Positions 14,895 to 23,454 of a stretch of 64,000 nt of DNA are shown here, piece by piece. The stretch lies in assembly GCF_024158745.1 (NCBI RefSeq), contig NZ_JAMZAW010000003.1, positions 1 through 64,000 of the forward strand, in the 5' to 3' direction. Within the stretch, counting starts at the first letter, position 1; each line of letters opens with the position of its first letter. The notes below the pieces were generated by a model. It was given only the letters and a program-made list of their open reading frames with translations. It was not told the origin of the DNA and ran no database searches. The stretch comes from Paenibacillus tyrphae. Lineage in GTDB: Bacteria; Bacillota; Bacilli; Paenibacillales; NBRC-103111. The position numbers and the translations under genes are program-made.

Positions 14895-15550
14895 CCGCGC
14901 AGCAGTTCTGCAAGCGAATGTACGGTTGCGGCGGTATATGCGGGCTGCCCTAGCCTAAGCTCCTCGGCTGTGCCATAGCCGTAAGCGACGGCCGCCGAAT
15001 CCATTCCGTGAACCCTGGCTCCCTCGATATCGTACTTCCTGTCGCCGATCATCAAGCAGGCGGATACGGGCGGGGAGCCCGCCAGCTCCAGCGCATAGGC
15101 GATCACGTCGGCTTTGTCCGAGCGCGTCCCGTCAAGCTCGCTGCCCGCCAGATGGGCGAAATGCCGGTCCAGCCCGAAATGCGCCAAAATTTGCTTTGCA
15201 AACACGATCGGCTTCGATGTCGCGACGATCAGCTTGCGGCCCTCTGCCCCGAGCTCCGCCAACAGCTGCGGGATGCCGGGGTACACTTCGTTTTGAAACA
15301 TGCCCCGTTCTGTGAAATATTCCCGGTACCAGCCAATGGCTTCCCGGGCCTGCTCCGGGGTAAACCCATACCACTCCCGCAGCGACACCTGCAGCGGCGG
15401 ACCGATAAACGGCGTCAGCTTTTCCAAATCCGGCTCTTCGATTCCCATACGCCCCAAAGCATATTGAACCGACCGGGTAATGCCTTCCTTCGGATCGGTC
15501 AAGGTCCCGTCCAGGTCGAACAACAAATGTGTATAGCGGGTCATTCCCAT
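14891..15550 (-). CDS. HAD-family phosphatase (phosphoglycolate phosphatase-like)
   Basis: A 219-residue HAD hydrolase. Motif I DLDGTLTDPKEGI contains the nucleophile. Motif II is VATSKP, motif III a lysine after the cap, and motif IV MIGDRKYDIEGARVHGMDS. The closing GYG is typical of Gph-like and 5'-nucleotidase-like members. The helical cap lies at about residues 20-85. It is the first gene of a two-gene operon with the DUF429 protein. The substrate is uncertain; phosphoglycolate or a nucleotide monophosphate are possible. Confidence 0.87.
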   Translation of the reverse strand: MGMTRYTHLLFDLDGTLTDPKEGITRSVQYALGRMGIEEPDLEKLTPFIGPPLQVSLREWYGFTPEQAREAIGWYREYFTERGMFQNEVYPGIPQLLAELGAEGRKLIVATSKPIVFAKQILAHFGLDRHFAHLAGSELDGTRSDKADVIAYALELAGSPPVSACLMIGDRKYDIEGARVHGMDSAAVAYGYGTAEELRLGQPAYTAATVHSLAELLRG

Positions 15551-15682
15551 AATCGCTCTTTCTCCTCTCGCGCAGCAGCCAGGCTGTTTTCTGTTCCAGC
15601 TCCATTATACCGTGTTTCCGGGACCGTGGCCTTTTTTCGTTATAGTTGCCCAGGGACACGTGTACATACCTTGGGACGGCGG

Positions 15683-16645
15683 ATGACATACCCTATAGAG
15701 GTGCAAGCAGGACGACAGAAACTTACATCGGAAATACGGGAGAGGATCGAAGTGGCAAGAGGACTATTCGATGTCGTGGTGAACCCGGGGCACAGCGAGG
15801 ATACGATGACGCTGGTCGCGGATTGTGCGAACGGCTACGAACACGAGCTGCATAAGCTTCGGGATGGAACGATGGTCGTTTTGAAAAACGGCGGCAGTCC
15901 GGTAAAACAAATCCGCATCGTGCGGGGACACGACGACGAATGCCCATTTCATTACATCGAAATGGGACCGGCTACGGCCAAAGCTGCTTACCTGCGGGGA
16001 GGAGCCCGCTGCCTGTTGGAATATAACGAGCTTGAACATACCGTTACCCTGACCAAAATTACCGTGAACAAAGAGCAGGTCATCCTGCTTACCGGAAAGG
16101 GCCGAACGAAACCGAGAGTAAGAATCGGGTATTCGTTACTGAACAAGCTTGGCATGGCCGGCGTACGAAGGAGTCGGACCGTGCGGGCCAGACACGGGGG
16201 TGCTTCCGTCAAGCTCCGCCTCTCGGTGCCCGCAAACGAGCTGAGCGAACAATTCGTGCTGTCGGCAGGCGCTGCGGCCAAGCTCCGTCTGGACAACGGG
16301 CAACTGTGCCTGCTTGCTTATGATCAAGCGGCCCGGACGCTATCGTTCTCGCCGCTATCGGACATACCGGAATCCATCGACCTTCCGAATGTTTCTACTC
16401 CGACCAGTCCTACGCCGGACGATTCGGCTCAGCCTATCAGATCGCCATACCTGCCGAGACCCGCACAACGAACCGTCGCCAAAACCATGCCCGCTAGCCG
16501 GAGAGGCAAATCGCGGACCCGCAAAACCGCCCCTTCTCACACGTTCGCTCCGCATCCGCCGAAAGCTCCGAAGCCGGAATCCCCTTCCAAAACCGGGGCA
16601 TCCGTCGTATGGTTCGGCCCGAAGCTTCATAGAGGACGCCGGTAA
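15683..16645 (+). CDS. Uncharacterised protein with YheC/YheD N-terminal-like barrel and basic tail
   Basis: A 320-residue protein. Residues ~1-130 are beta-rich. Residues ~140-235 contain VRIGYSLLNKLGM ... VPANELSEQFVLSAGAAAKL, which resembles the small barrel at the N-terminus of YheC/YheD spore-coat-associated proteins, but the ATP-grasp domain of those proteins is missing. From about residue 250 the chain is low-complexity: proline, serine, lysine and arginine, likely disordered and nucleic-acid or surface binding. The ATG at 15683 follows GGGACGG. The frame is open further upstream, but that part is antisense to the HAD gene. Function unknown; a spore-related role is a guess. Confidence 0.6.
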   Translation: MTYPIEVQAGRQKLTSEIRERIEVARGLFDVVVNPGHSEDTMTLVADCANGYEHELHKLRDGTMVVLKNGGSPVKQIRIVRGHDDECPFHYIEMGPATAKAAYLRGGARCLLEYNELEHTVTLTKITVNKEQVILLTGKGRTKPRVRIGYSLLNKLGMAGVRRSRTVRARHGGASVKLRLSVPANELSEQFVLSAGAAAKLRLDNGQLCLLAYDQAARTLSFSPLSDIPESIDLPNVSTPTSPTPDDSAQPIRSPYLPRPAQRTVAKTMPASRRGKSRTRKTAPSHTFAPHPPKAPKPESPSKTGASVVWFGPKLHRGRR

Positions 16646-16771
16646 ATCACTTCATCCGCCGCATCCACGGGCGACGTCCACCTGCATTGACCTGAAGCAG
16701 ATAAACCGACGCTTGCGAAAAGAAAGTGGATATTTTTCCTAAAATTCCAGAAATCCGAACCCGTCATTTCT

Positions 16772-16800
16772 TTCATAAACGCTATGTTTTGCACTATAAT
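16772..16800 (+). promoter_or_regulatory. Sigma-A-type promoter for acyltransferase gene
   Basis: TTCATA (4 of 6 matches to the -35 consensus), 17 bases, then a perfect TATAAT. The start would fall about 55 bases before the ATG at 16863. Confidence 0.55.
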
Positions 16801-16862
16801 GATAGAGTTGTTTGAATCATAGCAGCAGGTTTATTGTCATCAGGGGGTCAGAGAAGATAGAA

Positions 16863-18050
16863 ATGAAAAAAAACAACATTGAAGAAATACATGTTTTACG
16901 GGCGCTCGCCTTTCTGGCCGTTGTGCTGCAGCACTCGATCGGCCACTATTTGTCCGAGCCGGATACAACGCTTTCGGATGGCGTGATGTTTACACTTTTT
17001 CTTCTTATTTCCAAATTTGCTGTTCCGGTGTTCATCTTTATTACAGGTCTCGTGCTGTTTTACAATTATGACGGGCCGCTTCGTTACGGTTCGTTTCTGC
17101 AAAAGCGGCTGAAGGACATCGGCATCCCGTATTTATTCTGGTCCCTCATCTATGCTGCTCCTGCATTGCTGCAGAGCACCGGCCTCTTCACAGGCATACA
17201 GCAGTTCGCGGGGCTGGCATTCACCGGCAAAGCCTCGTATCACTTGTGGTATATTGTGATGATCATTCCGTTTTACGTGACGTTTCCGCTTTGGCGTTGG
17301 GTGATCCGGAATGTGCAAAGTCGTATCTTGACATCTGCGCGCGCGATCGCCGCCATGGTGCTTTTAGCTGCCGTGTATGTGTATGGCATGACTCTAATAT
17401 GGCCGATTTACCAGGCGGCGGAGCAATGGAATCTGCCGTTGCTGACTCCGATGCTGACCGAATATGCAGACCGCAACTCGCTCTATTTCTTCTACTACTT
17501 CGTCCTTGGAGCGGTCTCCGGTTTGGCGCTAACGCACTGGAGGGAATGGCTGAGACGCAACGGGCCGCTGGTGTATGCCGTTTTTTTTAGCTTGTCCGCT
17601 TACTTGACGTATCGTGTCGTTGCCGGCTTCGAAAATAACCCCGCATCTCAGAATCACTACGAGGACTTGCTTTTGCTGCGCCCGGTGACGGCGGTTTTCT
17701 TGATCGTTTCGATTCTTGTGGCATATAAGTTCGGCATACGGGTCGCCGAATCCGCGAAGGGGATTACGCGCCGTGTGCTCTGGTTTGTCAGCCACTATTC
17801 CTATGGCGCTTATTTGATCCATGCGCTGATGCTGACCTGTGCTACCTTGCTCTCTGACGTACTGCTTCCGCAGGTGAACGTCACGCTTCGCACGATCCTT
17901 GCCTTTATTCTTTGCTCGGCGATGTCGGTGCTGGCCACATTCGTGCTGTCCAGGATTCCGTTCCTCGGGCAATGGATGACCGGTTTGGGAAAAGCCAAAA
18001 AGAAACCGCAGCCAGTCCCCGGCCTATCGGCTGGCAGCATGAAGGGCTAA
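16863..18050 (+). CDS. Membrane acyltransferase, acyltransferase_3 family
   Basis: A 395-residue polytopic membrane protein of the acyltransferase-3 (OafA/NolL) family, with about ten hydrophobic segments. The first helix carries the conserved histidine in EIHVLRALAFLAVVLQHSIG, and the second segment has FAVPVFIFITGL. Members transfer acetyl or other acyl groups to sugars of surface polysaccharide, peptidoglycan or secondary metabolites at the membrane. The ATG at 16863 begins the conserved part; a TTG 17 codons upstream is possible. No polysaccharide genes adjoin, so the acceptor is unknown. Confidence 0.85.
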   Translation: MKKNNIEEIHVLRALAFLAVVLQHSIGHYLSEPDTTLSDGVMFTLFLLISKFAVPVFIFITGLVLFYNYDGPLRYGSFLQKRLKDIGIPYLFWSLIYAAPALLQSTGLFTGIQQFAGLAFTGKASYHLWYIVMIIPFYVTFPLWRWVIRNVQSRILTSARAIAAMVLLAAVYVYGMTLIWPIYQAAEQWNLPLLTPMLTEYADRNSLYFFYYFVLGAVSGLALTHWREWLRRNGPLVYAVFFSLSAYLTYRVVAGFENNPASQNHYEDLLLLRPVTAVFLIVSILVAYKFGIRVAESAKGITRRVLWFVSHYSYGAYLIHALMLTCATLLSDVLLPQVNVTLRTILAFILCSAMSVLATFVLSRIPFLGQWMTGLGKAKKKPQPVPGLSAGSMKG

Positions 18051-18142
18051 AATCGCTAAATTCGGGAGCTTCATGTCGCGGAGCAGATGTTCGAGCCTCG
18101 CCCGGCACCTGCTTTTGTAATCCAATTGTCAGCGGCGCGTCA

Positions 18143-18171
18143 TTGTCACACCACTTCGTTCCCACTATGCT
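18143..18171 (+). promoter_or_regulatory. Promoter for the small membrane protein
   Basis: TTGTCA, 17-base spacer, TATGCT. The ribosome binding site AAAGGAGGG follows just before 18211. Confidence 0.4.
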
Positions 18172-18210
18172 GAAAGAGATGACATCTTTTAGCAAAAGGA
18201 GGGTCGCCGT

Positions 18211-18585
18211 ATGCTTTATGCGACTCTGACGCTGCTTGCCGTTCTGCTGGTCGCAGGCGTGCTCAAGCGGCTGGGCGCGAAGGCCGTCTATTCCACGGCC
18301 CTGCTCTTGTCGGTGCTGTTATCGCTTGTCGCCAACTTCGGTCTGGGGCAGAACTACTTTTACAATCTGATTCCCGGCATGCATGACGGAGGCTTATGCA
18401 TCTCCAATCGGGTGGCTTATTTTATCATCGGCGACGGCCTATTGACGCAAGCGCGCTTTCGCATCGCCTTCGAACGGTCTGTCTGGATTACGCTCCTTCT
18501 GATCGTTGCTTATGCCGCCGCAAAAATCGCAGAAAGCAAAACGGAACGAAGCAAGTCTCCGTCCCGTTTGACACGATATCAATAA
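18211..18585 (+). CDS. Small integral membrane protein of unknown function
   Basis: A 124-residue protein with three predicted membrane helices: residues 3-18 (ATLTLLAVLLVAGVLK), about 27-44, and about 91-108 (WITLLLIVAYAAAKI). The second half holds a loop with NYFYNLIPGMHDGGLCIS. AAAGGAGGG precedes the ATG. The C-terminus is basic and hydrophilic. I do not recognise the family. It ends 7 bases inside the convergent SRPBCC gene. Confidence 0.6.
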   Translation: MLYATLTLLAVLLVAGVLKRLGAKAVYSTALLLSVLLSLVANFGLGQNYFYNLIPGMHDGGLCISNRVAYFIIGDGLLTQARFRIAFERSVWITLLLIVAYAAAKIAESKTERSKSPSRLTRYQ

Positions 18586-19028
18586 CCGAAATCAAGCGTT
18601 TTGCCCGTTTCGGCGTAGGTTTTGATGTTGCTCAAAATCATGGGCCAGCTTTGCCGGGTGTTCTCGTACGACGGGTGGTCGGCCGGCCACTGGTCGTTGA
18701 CCAGCGTCAGCTTGGTGCAGCTGCCCATAGGCTCCAGCGTGAACGTGATCCGGGTCTCCAGCTCGGCGTGGTTTTCCCGGTAAGACGGTCCGGCATGCTC
18801 GGTCACGCTGAACAGACGGTTCGGCTCGATGGTGAGCACCTTGCCGTAGACGTGGACGGTCTCGTCGCCGTCGTTCCCGGGTCCCACATACGCGTAATCG
18901 GCACCGACCTCGAAAGTGGAACGGATCGTACAGCCGAACATCGTCTTTTTCACACCTTCGTCCGAAATCAATACCTGCCAAACGTCCTCCGGCGACGCTC
19001 CGATATAGTAATGGTACACAAGATCCAT
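18579..19028 (-). CDS. SRPBCC/AHSA1-type START-like protein
   Basis: A 149-residue protein of the SRPBCC superfamily (activator of Hsp90 ATPase 1-like). It has the opening YHYYIGASPEDVWQVLIS, a central beta-sheet and the closing helix with SWPMILSNIKTYAETGK. Such proteins bind hydrophobic ligands in a helix-grip cavity. The ATG at 19028 follows GGAGGG. It is divergent from an AraC-type regulator at 19174 with a 145-base gap; in other genomes SRPBCC genes often sit beside their regulator. Confidence 0.85.
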   Translation of the reverse strand: MDLVYHYYIGASPEDVWQVLISDEGVKKTMFGCTIRSTFEVGADYAYVGPGNDGDETVHVYGKVLTIEPNRLFSVTEHAGPSYRENHAELETRITFTLEPMGSCTKLTLVNDQWPADHPSYENTRQSWPMILSNIKTYAETGKTLDFGY

Positions 19029-19173
19029 CCTTATCCCTCCGCGCATCAATGAATTTGGAATTGCAATCGGACGCCCCGACTGCTACTCTTACTATACATT
19101 CGGCTGCGGACAAGCGTATAGGAAAAACGCGACAGAACGATTTTCCCACCACACGGAGCAAGGGAGAGATTTG

Positions 19174-19983
19174 ATGCATAGGACGGCCGACGAGACCCCC
19201 AGAGGAATATTGCATCCGAAAACCGGCGAAACAAAGTTTGTGCTGTCCCGTTTCCAGCCTTCGACGGAGATTGGCTTTTTCGTGCAGCATTATTGGATCG
19301 TCAAGTGGGACTTGCGCGGAGAAGCGCCGTATCGTCAGACAGTATTGACCCATCCGAACGTCAACCTGGTTTTCGAACCGGAGCTTACGCGCATTTACGG
19401 CGTGGCCAGCGCGACCTCCTCGCATTTGCTGCAGGACCGAGGCTGGGTGCTTGGCCTGAAATTCAAGCCCGGAGGCTTCTATCCTTTCCTGAACGAGCCG
19501 GTGTCCCGTTTGACGGACAGCTCCGTCAGCTTCCGCGAAGTGTTCGGTATGGACAGTGGGCCGCTAGAGAAAGAAATTTTTGCCCAAGAGGAGATCGAGC
19601 CGGCGCTAAGCCGGATGGAAACGTTTCTCGGCGAGCGGCTCCCGGCGCCGGACGACAACGTCAGCTTTGTGAGCGACATCGTCAGCCGCATCCGAAACGA
19701 CCGGACCATCGTCAAAGTGGATGACGCCGTGCGCCAAACCGGGGTGCACAAGCGGACACTGCAGCGCTTGTTTGACCGCTATGTCGGCGTAAGCCCCAAA
19801 TGGGTCATTCGGCGCTACCGGCTTCATGAAGCGGCCGAGCAGATGCACCATGGCTACGTTCCCGATTGGTCGCAGCTTTCCTTGACGCTCGGCTACTACG
19901 ATCAGTCCCATTTCATCCGCGATTTCAGATCGATCGTGGGGCCGTCGCCGGAGCAATACGTAAGAAAGCATCATTCCGGCTAG
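19174..19983 (+). CDS. AraC-family transcriptional regulator
   Basis: A 269-residue regulator. The N-terminal ~150 residues form a DUF6597-like sensor domain (FVQHYWIVKWDLRGEAPYRQ, LGLKFKPGGFYPFL). The C-terminal ~100 residues contain the two AraC helix-turn-helix units, DDAVRQTGVHKRTLQRLF and LGYYDQSHFIRDFRSIVG. The ATG at 19174 follows GGGAGAG. The divergent layout with the SRPBCC gene suggests control of that gene through the shared 145-base region. Confidence 0.9.
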   Translation: MHRTADETPRGILHPKTGETKFVLSRFQPSTEIGFFVQHYWIVKWDLRGEAPYRQTVLTHPNVNLVFEPELTRIYGVASATSSHLLQDRGWVLGLKFKPGGFYPFLNEPVSRLTDSSVSFREVFGMDSGPLEKEIFAQEEIEPALSRMETFLGERLPAPDDNVSFVSDIVSRIRNDRTIVKVDDAVRQTGVHKRTLQRLFDRYVGVSPKWVIRRYRLHEAAEQMHHGYVPDWSQLSLTLGYYDQSHFIRDFRSIVGPSPEQYVRKHHSG

Positions 19984-20054
19984 CCCGAATAAGCAAGACA
20001 AGCGTGGAGCAGGTCTAGTTCGTTGGAACCGGGCCGCTTTGTCGTGCTCCGGAG

Positions 20055-20846
20055 TCATTCGGCGCCGTCCGGCTCGTGCTGCCACGGGTCGGGCAGCAGT
20101 CCCGTGTACTTGGCGGAAGGCGACTGGAGATCGCGCTCCAGCACGAACTTCGAACGGTCGCCGCGGAATATTTCCTGCGAATGCTCCAGCGGCGTGCCCG
20201 CCGTATCATAGGTAACCGAACGGACCATCAAGGCGGGAGCCCCGACGGCGACCTCCAAATATTCGCTGTATTGATCGTCGGTCAGGATCGGCTCGATCCA
20301 GTCGACGCATTTGCTTAATTGATGCCCATACTTGCTGCGGAACACGTCGTACAGCGACCCTTGAATTTCCTCAAAAGCAAGACCCGGCGCGACTTTCCAC
20401 GGAATATACGTAATGGAATATTTCAACGGTGTCCGGTCTACATAGCGCATGCGGATCAGCTTGAAGAGCGGGTCCGTTTCGGCGACGTGCAGCATCTTGG
20501 CCAACTGAGCGGTTGCCGGCACCACGGCGAATTCCAGCACTTTCGTTTCGCCGGATAGGCCCAGGCGCTTCATGTAATCGTCAAAGCTGATGTAGCTGGA
20601 CAGCGGCTGCTGAATTTTGGAAGAAGCAACAAAGGTGCCCTTGCCTTGCGTTTGCTCGATATGCCCCTCCAGCTTCAAATGATGCAGCGCTTGCCGCACC
20701 GTCGTCCGGCTCACCTCGAACTGCTCGCACAGCTCGTATTCGGTCGGCAAGCGGTCCCCTGGCCGGTACCGTCCCGACTCGATCAGCTCCAGAATGCGGT
20801 CTTTCAGCTTATGATAGAGCGGAGCATCCGCTTTCGTTTTTGCCAC
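20055..20846 (-). CDS. GntR-family regulator, HutC/UTRA subfamily
   Basis: A 263-residue repressor. The N-terminal winged helix has YHKLKDRILELIESGRYRPG, FEVSRTTVRQALHHL and the wing QGKGTF. The rest is a UTRA ligand-binding domain typical of regulators of sugar use such as NagR or TreR. The start is GTG (GGAGGTTTCAAC upstream), chosen over ATGs further upstream. It is divergent from the kinase/GH4 operon, whose promoter contains two palindromes that are the likely operators. The effector is probably a phosphorylated sugar or disaccharide, by family precedent. Confidence 0.92.
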   Translation of the reverse strand: MAKTKADAPLYHKLKDRILELIESGRYRPGDRLPTEYELCEQFEVSRTTVRQALHHLKLEGHIEQTQGKGTFVASSKIQQPLSSYISFDDYMKRLGLSGETKVLEFAVVPATAQLAKMLHVAETDPLFKLIRMRYVDRTPLKYSITYIPWKVAPGLAFEEIQGSLYDVFRSKYGHQLSKCVDWIEPILTDDQYSEYLEVAVGAPALMVRSVTYDTAGTPLEHSQEIFRGDRSKFVLERDLQSPSAKYTGLLPDPWQHEPDGAE

Positions 20847-20914
20847 GTTGAAACCTCCGATAGAAACCATAGTCATTGTACCCATACATTCGATACAAAT
20901 TTAGATACAACTAT

Positions 20915-20943
20915 AGAATACAACGTTGAAGATAGGTATTCAA
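20915..20943 (-). promoter_or_regulatory. Promoter of the GntR gene
   Basis: On the minus strand TTGAAT, 17 bases, TATTCT. Three TTGTAT words lie downstream (20890-20930), so autoregulation is possible. Confidence 0.4.
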
Positions 20944-20971
20944 GGGCCTGTTTTATCCGAAAAATGACCCG

Positions 20972-21042
20972 TTGACGCCGCTCGGAAGGCGTGTTAAATT
21001 TGTAGTGACAAATACAAATTAATAATATTTGTAATAACAAAT
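20972..21042 (+). promoter_or_regulatory. Sugar operon promoter with two palindromic operators
   Basis: TTGACG (20972-20977), 17 bases, TAAATT (20995-21000) form the promoter. Operator 1 is ATTTGT-AGTG-ACAAAT (20998-21013), which overlaps the -10. Operator 2 is ATTTGT-AATA-ACAAAT (21027-21042). The two copies are 29 bases apart and share the same half sites. Binding of the divergent GntR protein here is inferred. Confidence 0.7.
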
Positions 21043-21075
21043 ACTTCTTAGAGAAGGAAAGGAGTCGGCTTCAGC

Positions 21076-22059
21076 ATGCGCTATATCATCGGCGTAGACG
21101 GCGGCGGAACCAAGACGTACGCGGTCGTTATCGACGAGCAAGGAAACAAGCGGGGAAGCGGCATTGCCGGATGCGGCAATCACCAGATTGTCGGCATCGA
21201 TAAAGCGCTGGGGAATATCCGGCAATCGGTGGAGCTGGCGGTCCAAGGGGCCGGCCTGACCTATGCCGATATCGCCTTCGTCCAGTACGGCCTTGCGGGT
21301 GCGGACCGGGAGCGCGATTTCTCGATTCTTCGTCCGGCGCTGGCAACGCTGCCTTTCGCGAATTGGGACGTCGTCTGTGATACGATGGAAGGCCTTCGCA
21401 TCGGCTGTCCGGACAATGCGGGCGTCGTGCTCGTCTGCGGCAGCGGCACGAATGCGGCGGGACGCAACGAGGAAGGCCGCACGATTCAAACCGGAGGCCT
21501 CGGAACGCTGTACGGCGACGCCGCTGGCAGCCACTATATGGCGACGCGGACATTCCAAGCGTCGGTTCGCTCCTGGGAATACCGGGAAATTCCGTCCGTT
21601 CTGCAGTACAAAGTGCCTCGTTATTTCGGCTTCGACACCGTCGAGCAGATGGTGAACGATTTTCTGGACCGGGACATCTACTCGCTGCGGGAGGGGAATC
21701 TCACGATCGTGCTGCACGAGGCGGCTGACGAAGGTGACGCTCTCGCGATCCGCATCCTGCAGGAGACCGGCCGGGAGCTCGGCATTGCGGCGTGCTCGGT
21801 CATCCGCCGGCTGGGCGGCTTCCGGAAGGAAACGATTCCGATCGTGCTAGTCGGCAGCGTCGTGCAGAAAGGCCGCAATCCGCATTTGCTAGCCGCTTTG
21901 AAGGAGACGGTCCGGCAGGAGCACGGCTCCATCGAACTGATCATTCCGGAGATGGCTCCGGTTTACGGCGCCGTCCTACTTGGCATGGACCATCTGGGTC
22001 TGGCGTCAGGCGAATCTATTCATTCCAAATTTGCAGCTTACGGAGGGTATGAAGCATGA
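21076..22059 (+). CDS. BadF/BadG-type sugar kinase (N-acetylglucosamine kinase-like)
   Basis: A 327-residue kinase of the BcrAD/BadFG ATPase family, which includes GlcNAc kinases. The phosphate-1 loop is GVDGGGTKTYAVV at residues 6-18. The second phosphate/adenosine motifs are VVLVCGSGTNAAG (~115) and TGGLGTLYGDAAGS (~138). It is the first gene of an operon whose next gene, the GH4 glycosidase, overlaps by 4 bases. It could phosphorylate a free amino sugar, or the disaccharide itself as beta-glucoside kinases do, making the substrate for GH4. Which of these is right cannot be told from sequence. Confidence 0.85.
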   Translation: MRYIIGVDGGGTKTYAVVIDEQGNKRGSGIAGCGNHQIVGIDKALGNIRQSVELAVQGAGLTYADIAFVQYGLAGADRERDFSILRPALATLPFANWDVVCDTMEGLRIGCPDNAGVVLVCGSGTNAAGRNEEGRTIQTGGLGTLYGDAAGSHYMATRTFQASVRSWEYREIPSVLQYKVPRYFGFDTVEQMVNDFLDRDIYSLREGNLTIVLHEAADEGDALAIRILQETGRELGIAACSVIRRLGGFRKETIPIVLVGSVVQKGRNPHLLAALKETVRQEHGSIELIIPEMAPVYGAVLLGMDHLGLASGESIHSKFAAYGGYEA

Positions 22060-23378
22060 AAAAGGAATCGTTAAAAGTAGCCGTTATCGGCGGCGGCTCT
22101 TCCTACACGCCGGAATTGATCGAAGGCTTCATCAAACGGTATCCCGAGCTTCCCGTGAAAGATTTGTACCTGGTCGATATCGAAGCAGGCAAGGAAAAGC
22201 TCGAAATCGTCGGCAACCTGGCCAAGCGCATGCTGGAAAAAGCGAACGTTCCGATCAATCTCCACTTAACGCTGGACCGCCGGGAGGCGATCCGGGATGC
22301 CGACTTCGTCACGACTCAGCTCCGCGTCGGCCTGCTCACCGCCCGTGCCCGGGACGAGCGCATTCCGCTGCGCTATAATCTGATCGGGCAGGAAACGACC
22401 GGCGCTGGCGGCTTCGCCAAGGCGCTCCGGACGATTCCGGTCATTCTGGATATCTGCAAGGACATGGAAGAGCTTGCGCCCGATGCTTGGCTGCTCAACT
22501 TCACGAATCCGGCGGGAATCGTAACGGAAGCCGTGCTGAAGCATTCCAGTATCCGAACGATGGGGCTCTGCAATTTGCCGATCGGCACCCGGATGCAGAT
22601 CGCCAAGGCGCTGAACGTCGACGTCTCTCAAGTCGATATTGAGATGATCGGCATCAACCATCTGAACTGGACGACCCGCGTGATCGTGGACGGCGTCGAT
22701 GTGACGCAGCAGGTACTCTTCCAAGCGGCAAGCGGACAAAGCGGGTTTACGATGAAAAACATCCCGGATTTCGGCTGGGATCTCGAATTTTTGAAATCTC
22801 TCGGCTCGCTTCCGTGCGCTTACCACCGTTATTATTATTTGCGCGACGAGATGCTAAAAGAGCAGCTCCATGCAGCAGAAACGACCGGCACACGAGCCGA
22901 AGCCGTGAAGAAGGTCGAGGACGAGCTGTTCGAGATGTACAAAGACCCGAACCTGAACGTCAAACCTCCGCAGCTCGAAAAACGCGGTGGAGCCTACTAT
23001 TCCGAAGCGGCGCTGAATCTGGTCTCTTCCATTTACAACAACAAAAAGGATATCCAAACCGTCAACGTACGCAACAACGGCATCATCGGCTGCCTGCCGG
23101 ACGACGTCTCGGTGGAAGTGAACTGCGTGATCGACGCGAACGGCGCCCATCCAGTGCAGCTTACGACGCCGATCGACGCGAAAATCCGCGGGCTGCTGCA
23201 AGCCGTAAAAGCTTATGAGGAGCTGACGGTCGAAGCTGCCGTCACCGGGGACTACGGCATCGCGCTTCAAGCGCTGACCCTCCATCCGCTCGTCGGCTCC
23301 GCTTCGCTGGCCAAGTCGGTGTTGGACGATATTTTGCGGGAAAACCAAGCGGAGCTTCCTGCCCACTGGCAGCGTTAA
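22056..23378 (+). CDS. GH4 6-phospho-beta-glucosidase
   Basis: A 440-residue NAD- and Mn-dependent glycosidase of family GH4 (LicH/CelF/ChbF type). The Rossmann loop is VAVIGGGSSYTPEL at residues 8-21. The metal ligands lie in GLCNLPIG (Cys) and GINHLNW (His), and the family block LIGQETTGAGGFAKALRTIP is intact. It hydrolyses 6-phosphorylated beta-disaccharides such as cellobiose-P or, in ChbF, chitobiose-P after deacetylation. Its ATG overlaps the kinase stop (ATGA). A strong terminator follows at 23397-23445. Confidence 0.94.
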   Translation: MKKESLKVAVIGGGSSYTPELIEGFIKRYPELPVKDLYLVDIEAGKEKLEIVGNLAKRMLEKANVPINLHLTLDRREAIRDADFVTTQLRVGLLTARARDERIPLRYNLIGQETTGAGGFAKALRTIPVILDICKDMEELAPDAWLLNFTNPAGIVTEAVLKHSSIRTMGLCNLPIGTRMQIAKALNVDVSQVDIEMIGINHLNWTTRVIVDGVDVTQQVLFQAASGQSGFTMKNIPDFGWDLEFLKSLGSLPCAYHRYYYLRDEMLKEQLHAAETTGTRAEAVKKVEDELFEMYKDPNLNVKPPQLEKRGGAYYSEAALNLVSSIYNNKKDIQTVNVRNNGIIGCLPDDVSVEVNCVIDANGAHPVQLTTPIDAKIRGLLQAVKAYEELTVEAAVTGDYGIALQALTLHPLVGSASLAKSVLDDILRENQAELPAHWQR

Positions 23379-23396
23379 AGGTTCCCCTATACAAAC

Positions 23397-23445
23397 AAGA
23401 TCCCGCCGGCTCCTTTCGGAGACTAGGCGGGATCTTTTGATTTTG
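23397..23445. terminator. Bidirectional terminator between GH4 and ChbG genes
   Basis: AAGATCCCGCC (23397-23407) pairs with GGCGGGATCTT (23426-23436), followed by TTGATTTTG. The genes on each side converge here. Confidence 0.85.
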
Positions 23446-23454
23446 GAGCTCAAG

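Noticed and set aside
15008..15682. Upstream extension of the 15683-16645 gene
   Set aside because: Although open, it is antisense to the HAD gene and has shadow-like composition; the start at 15683 is preferred.
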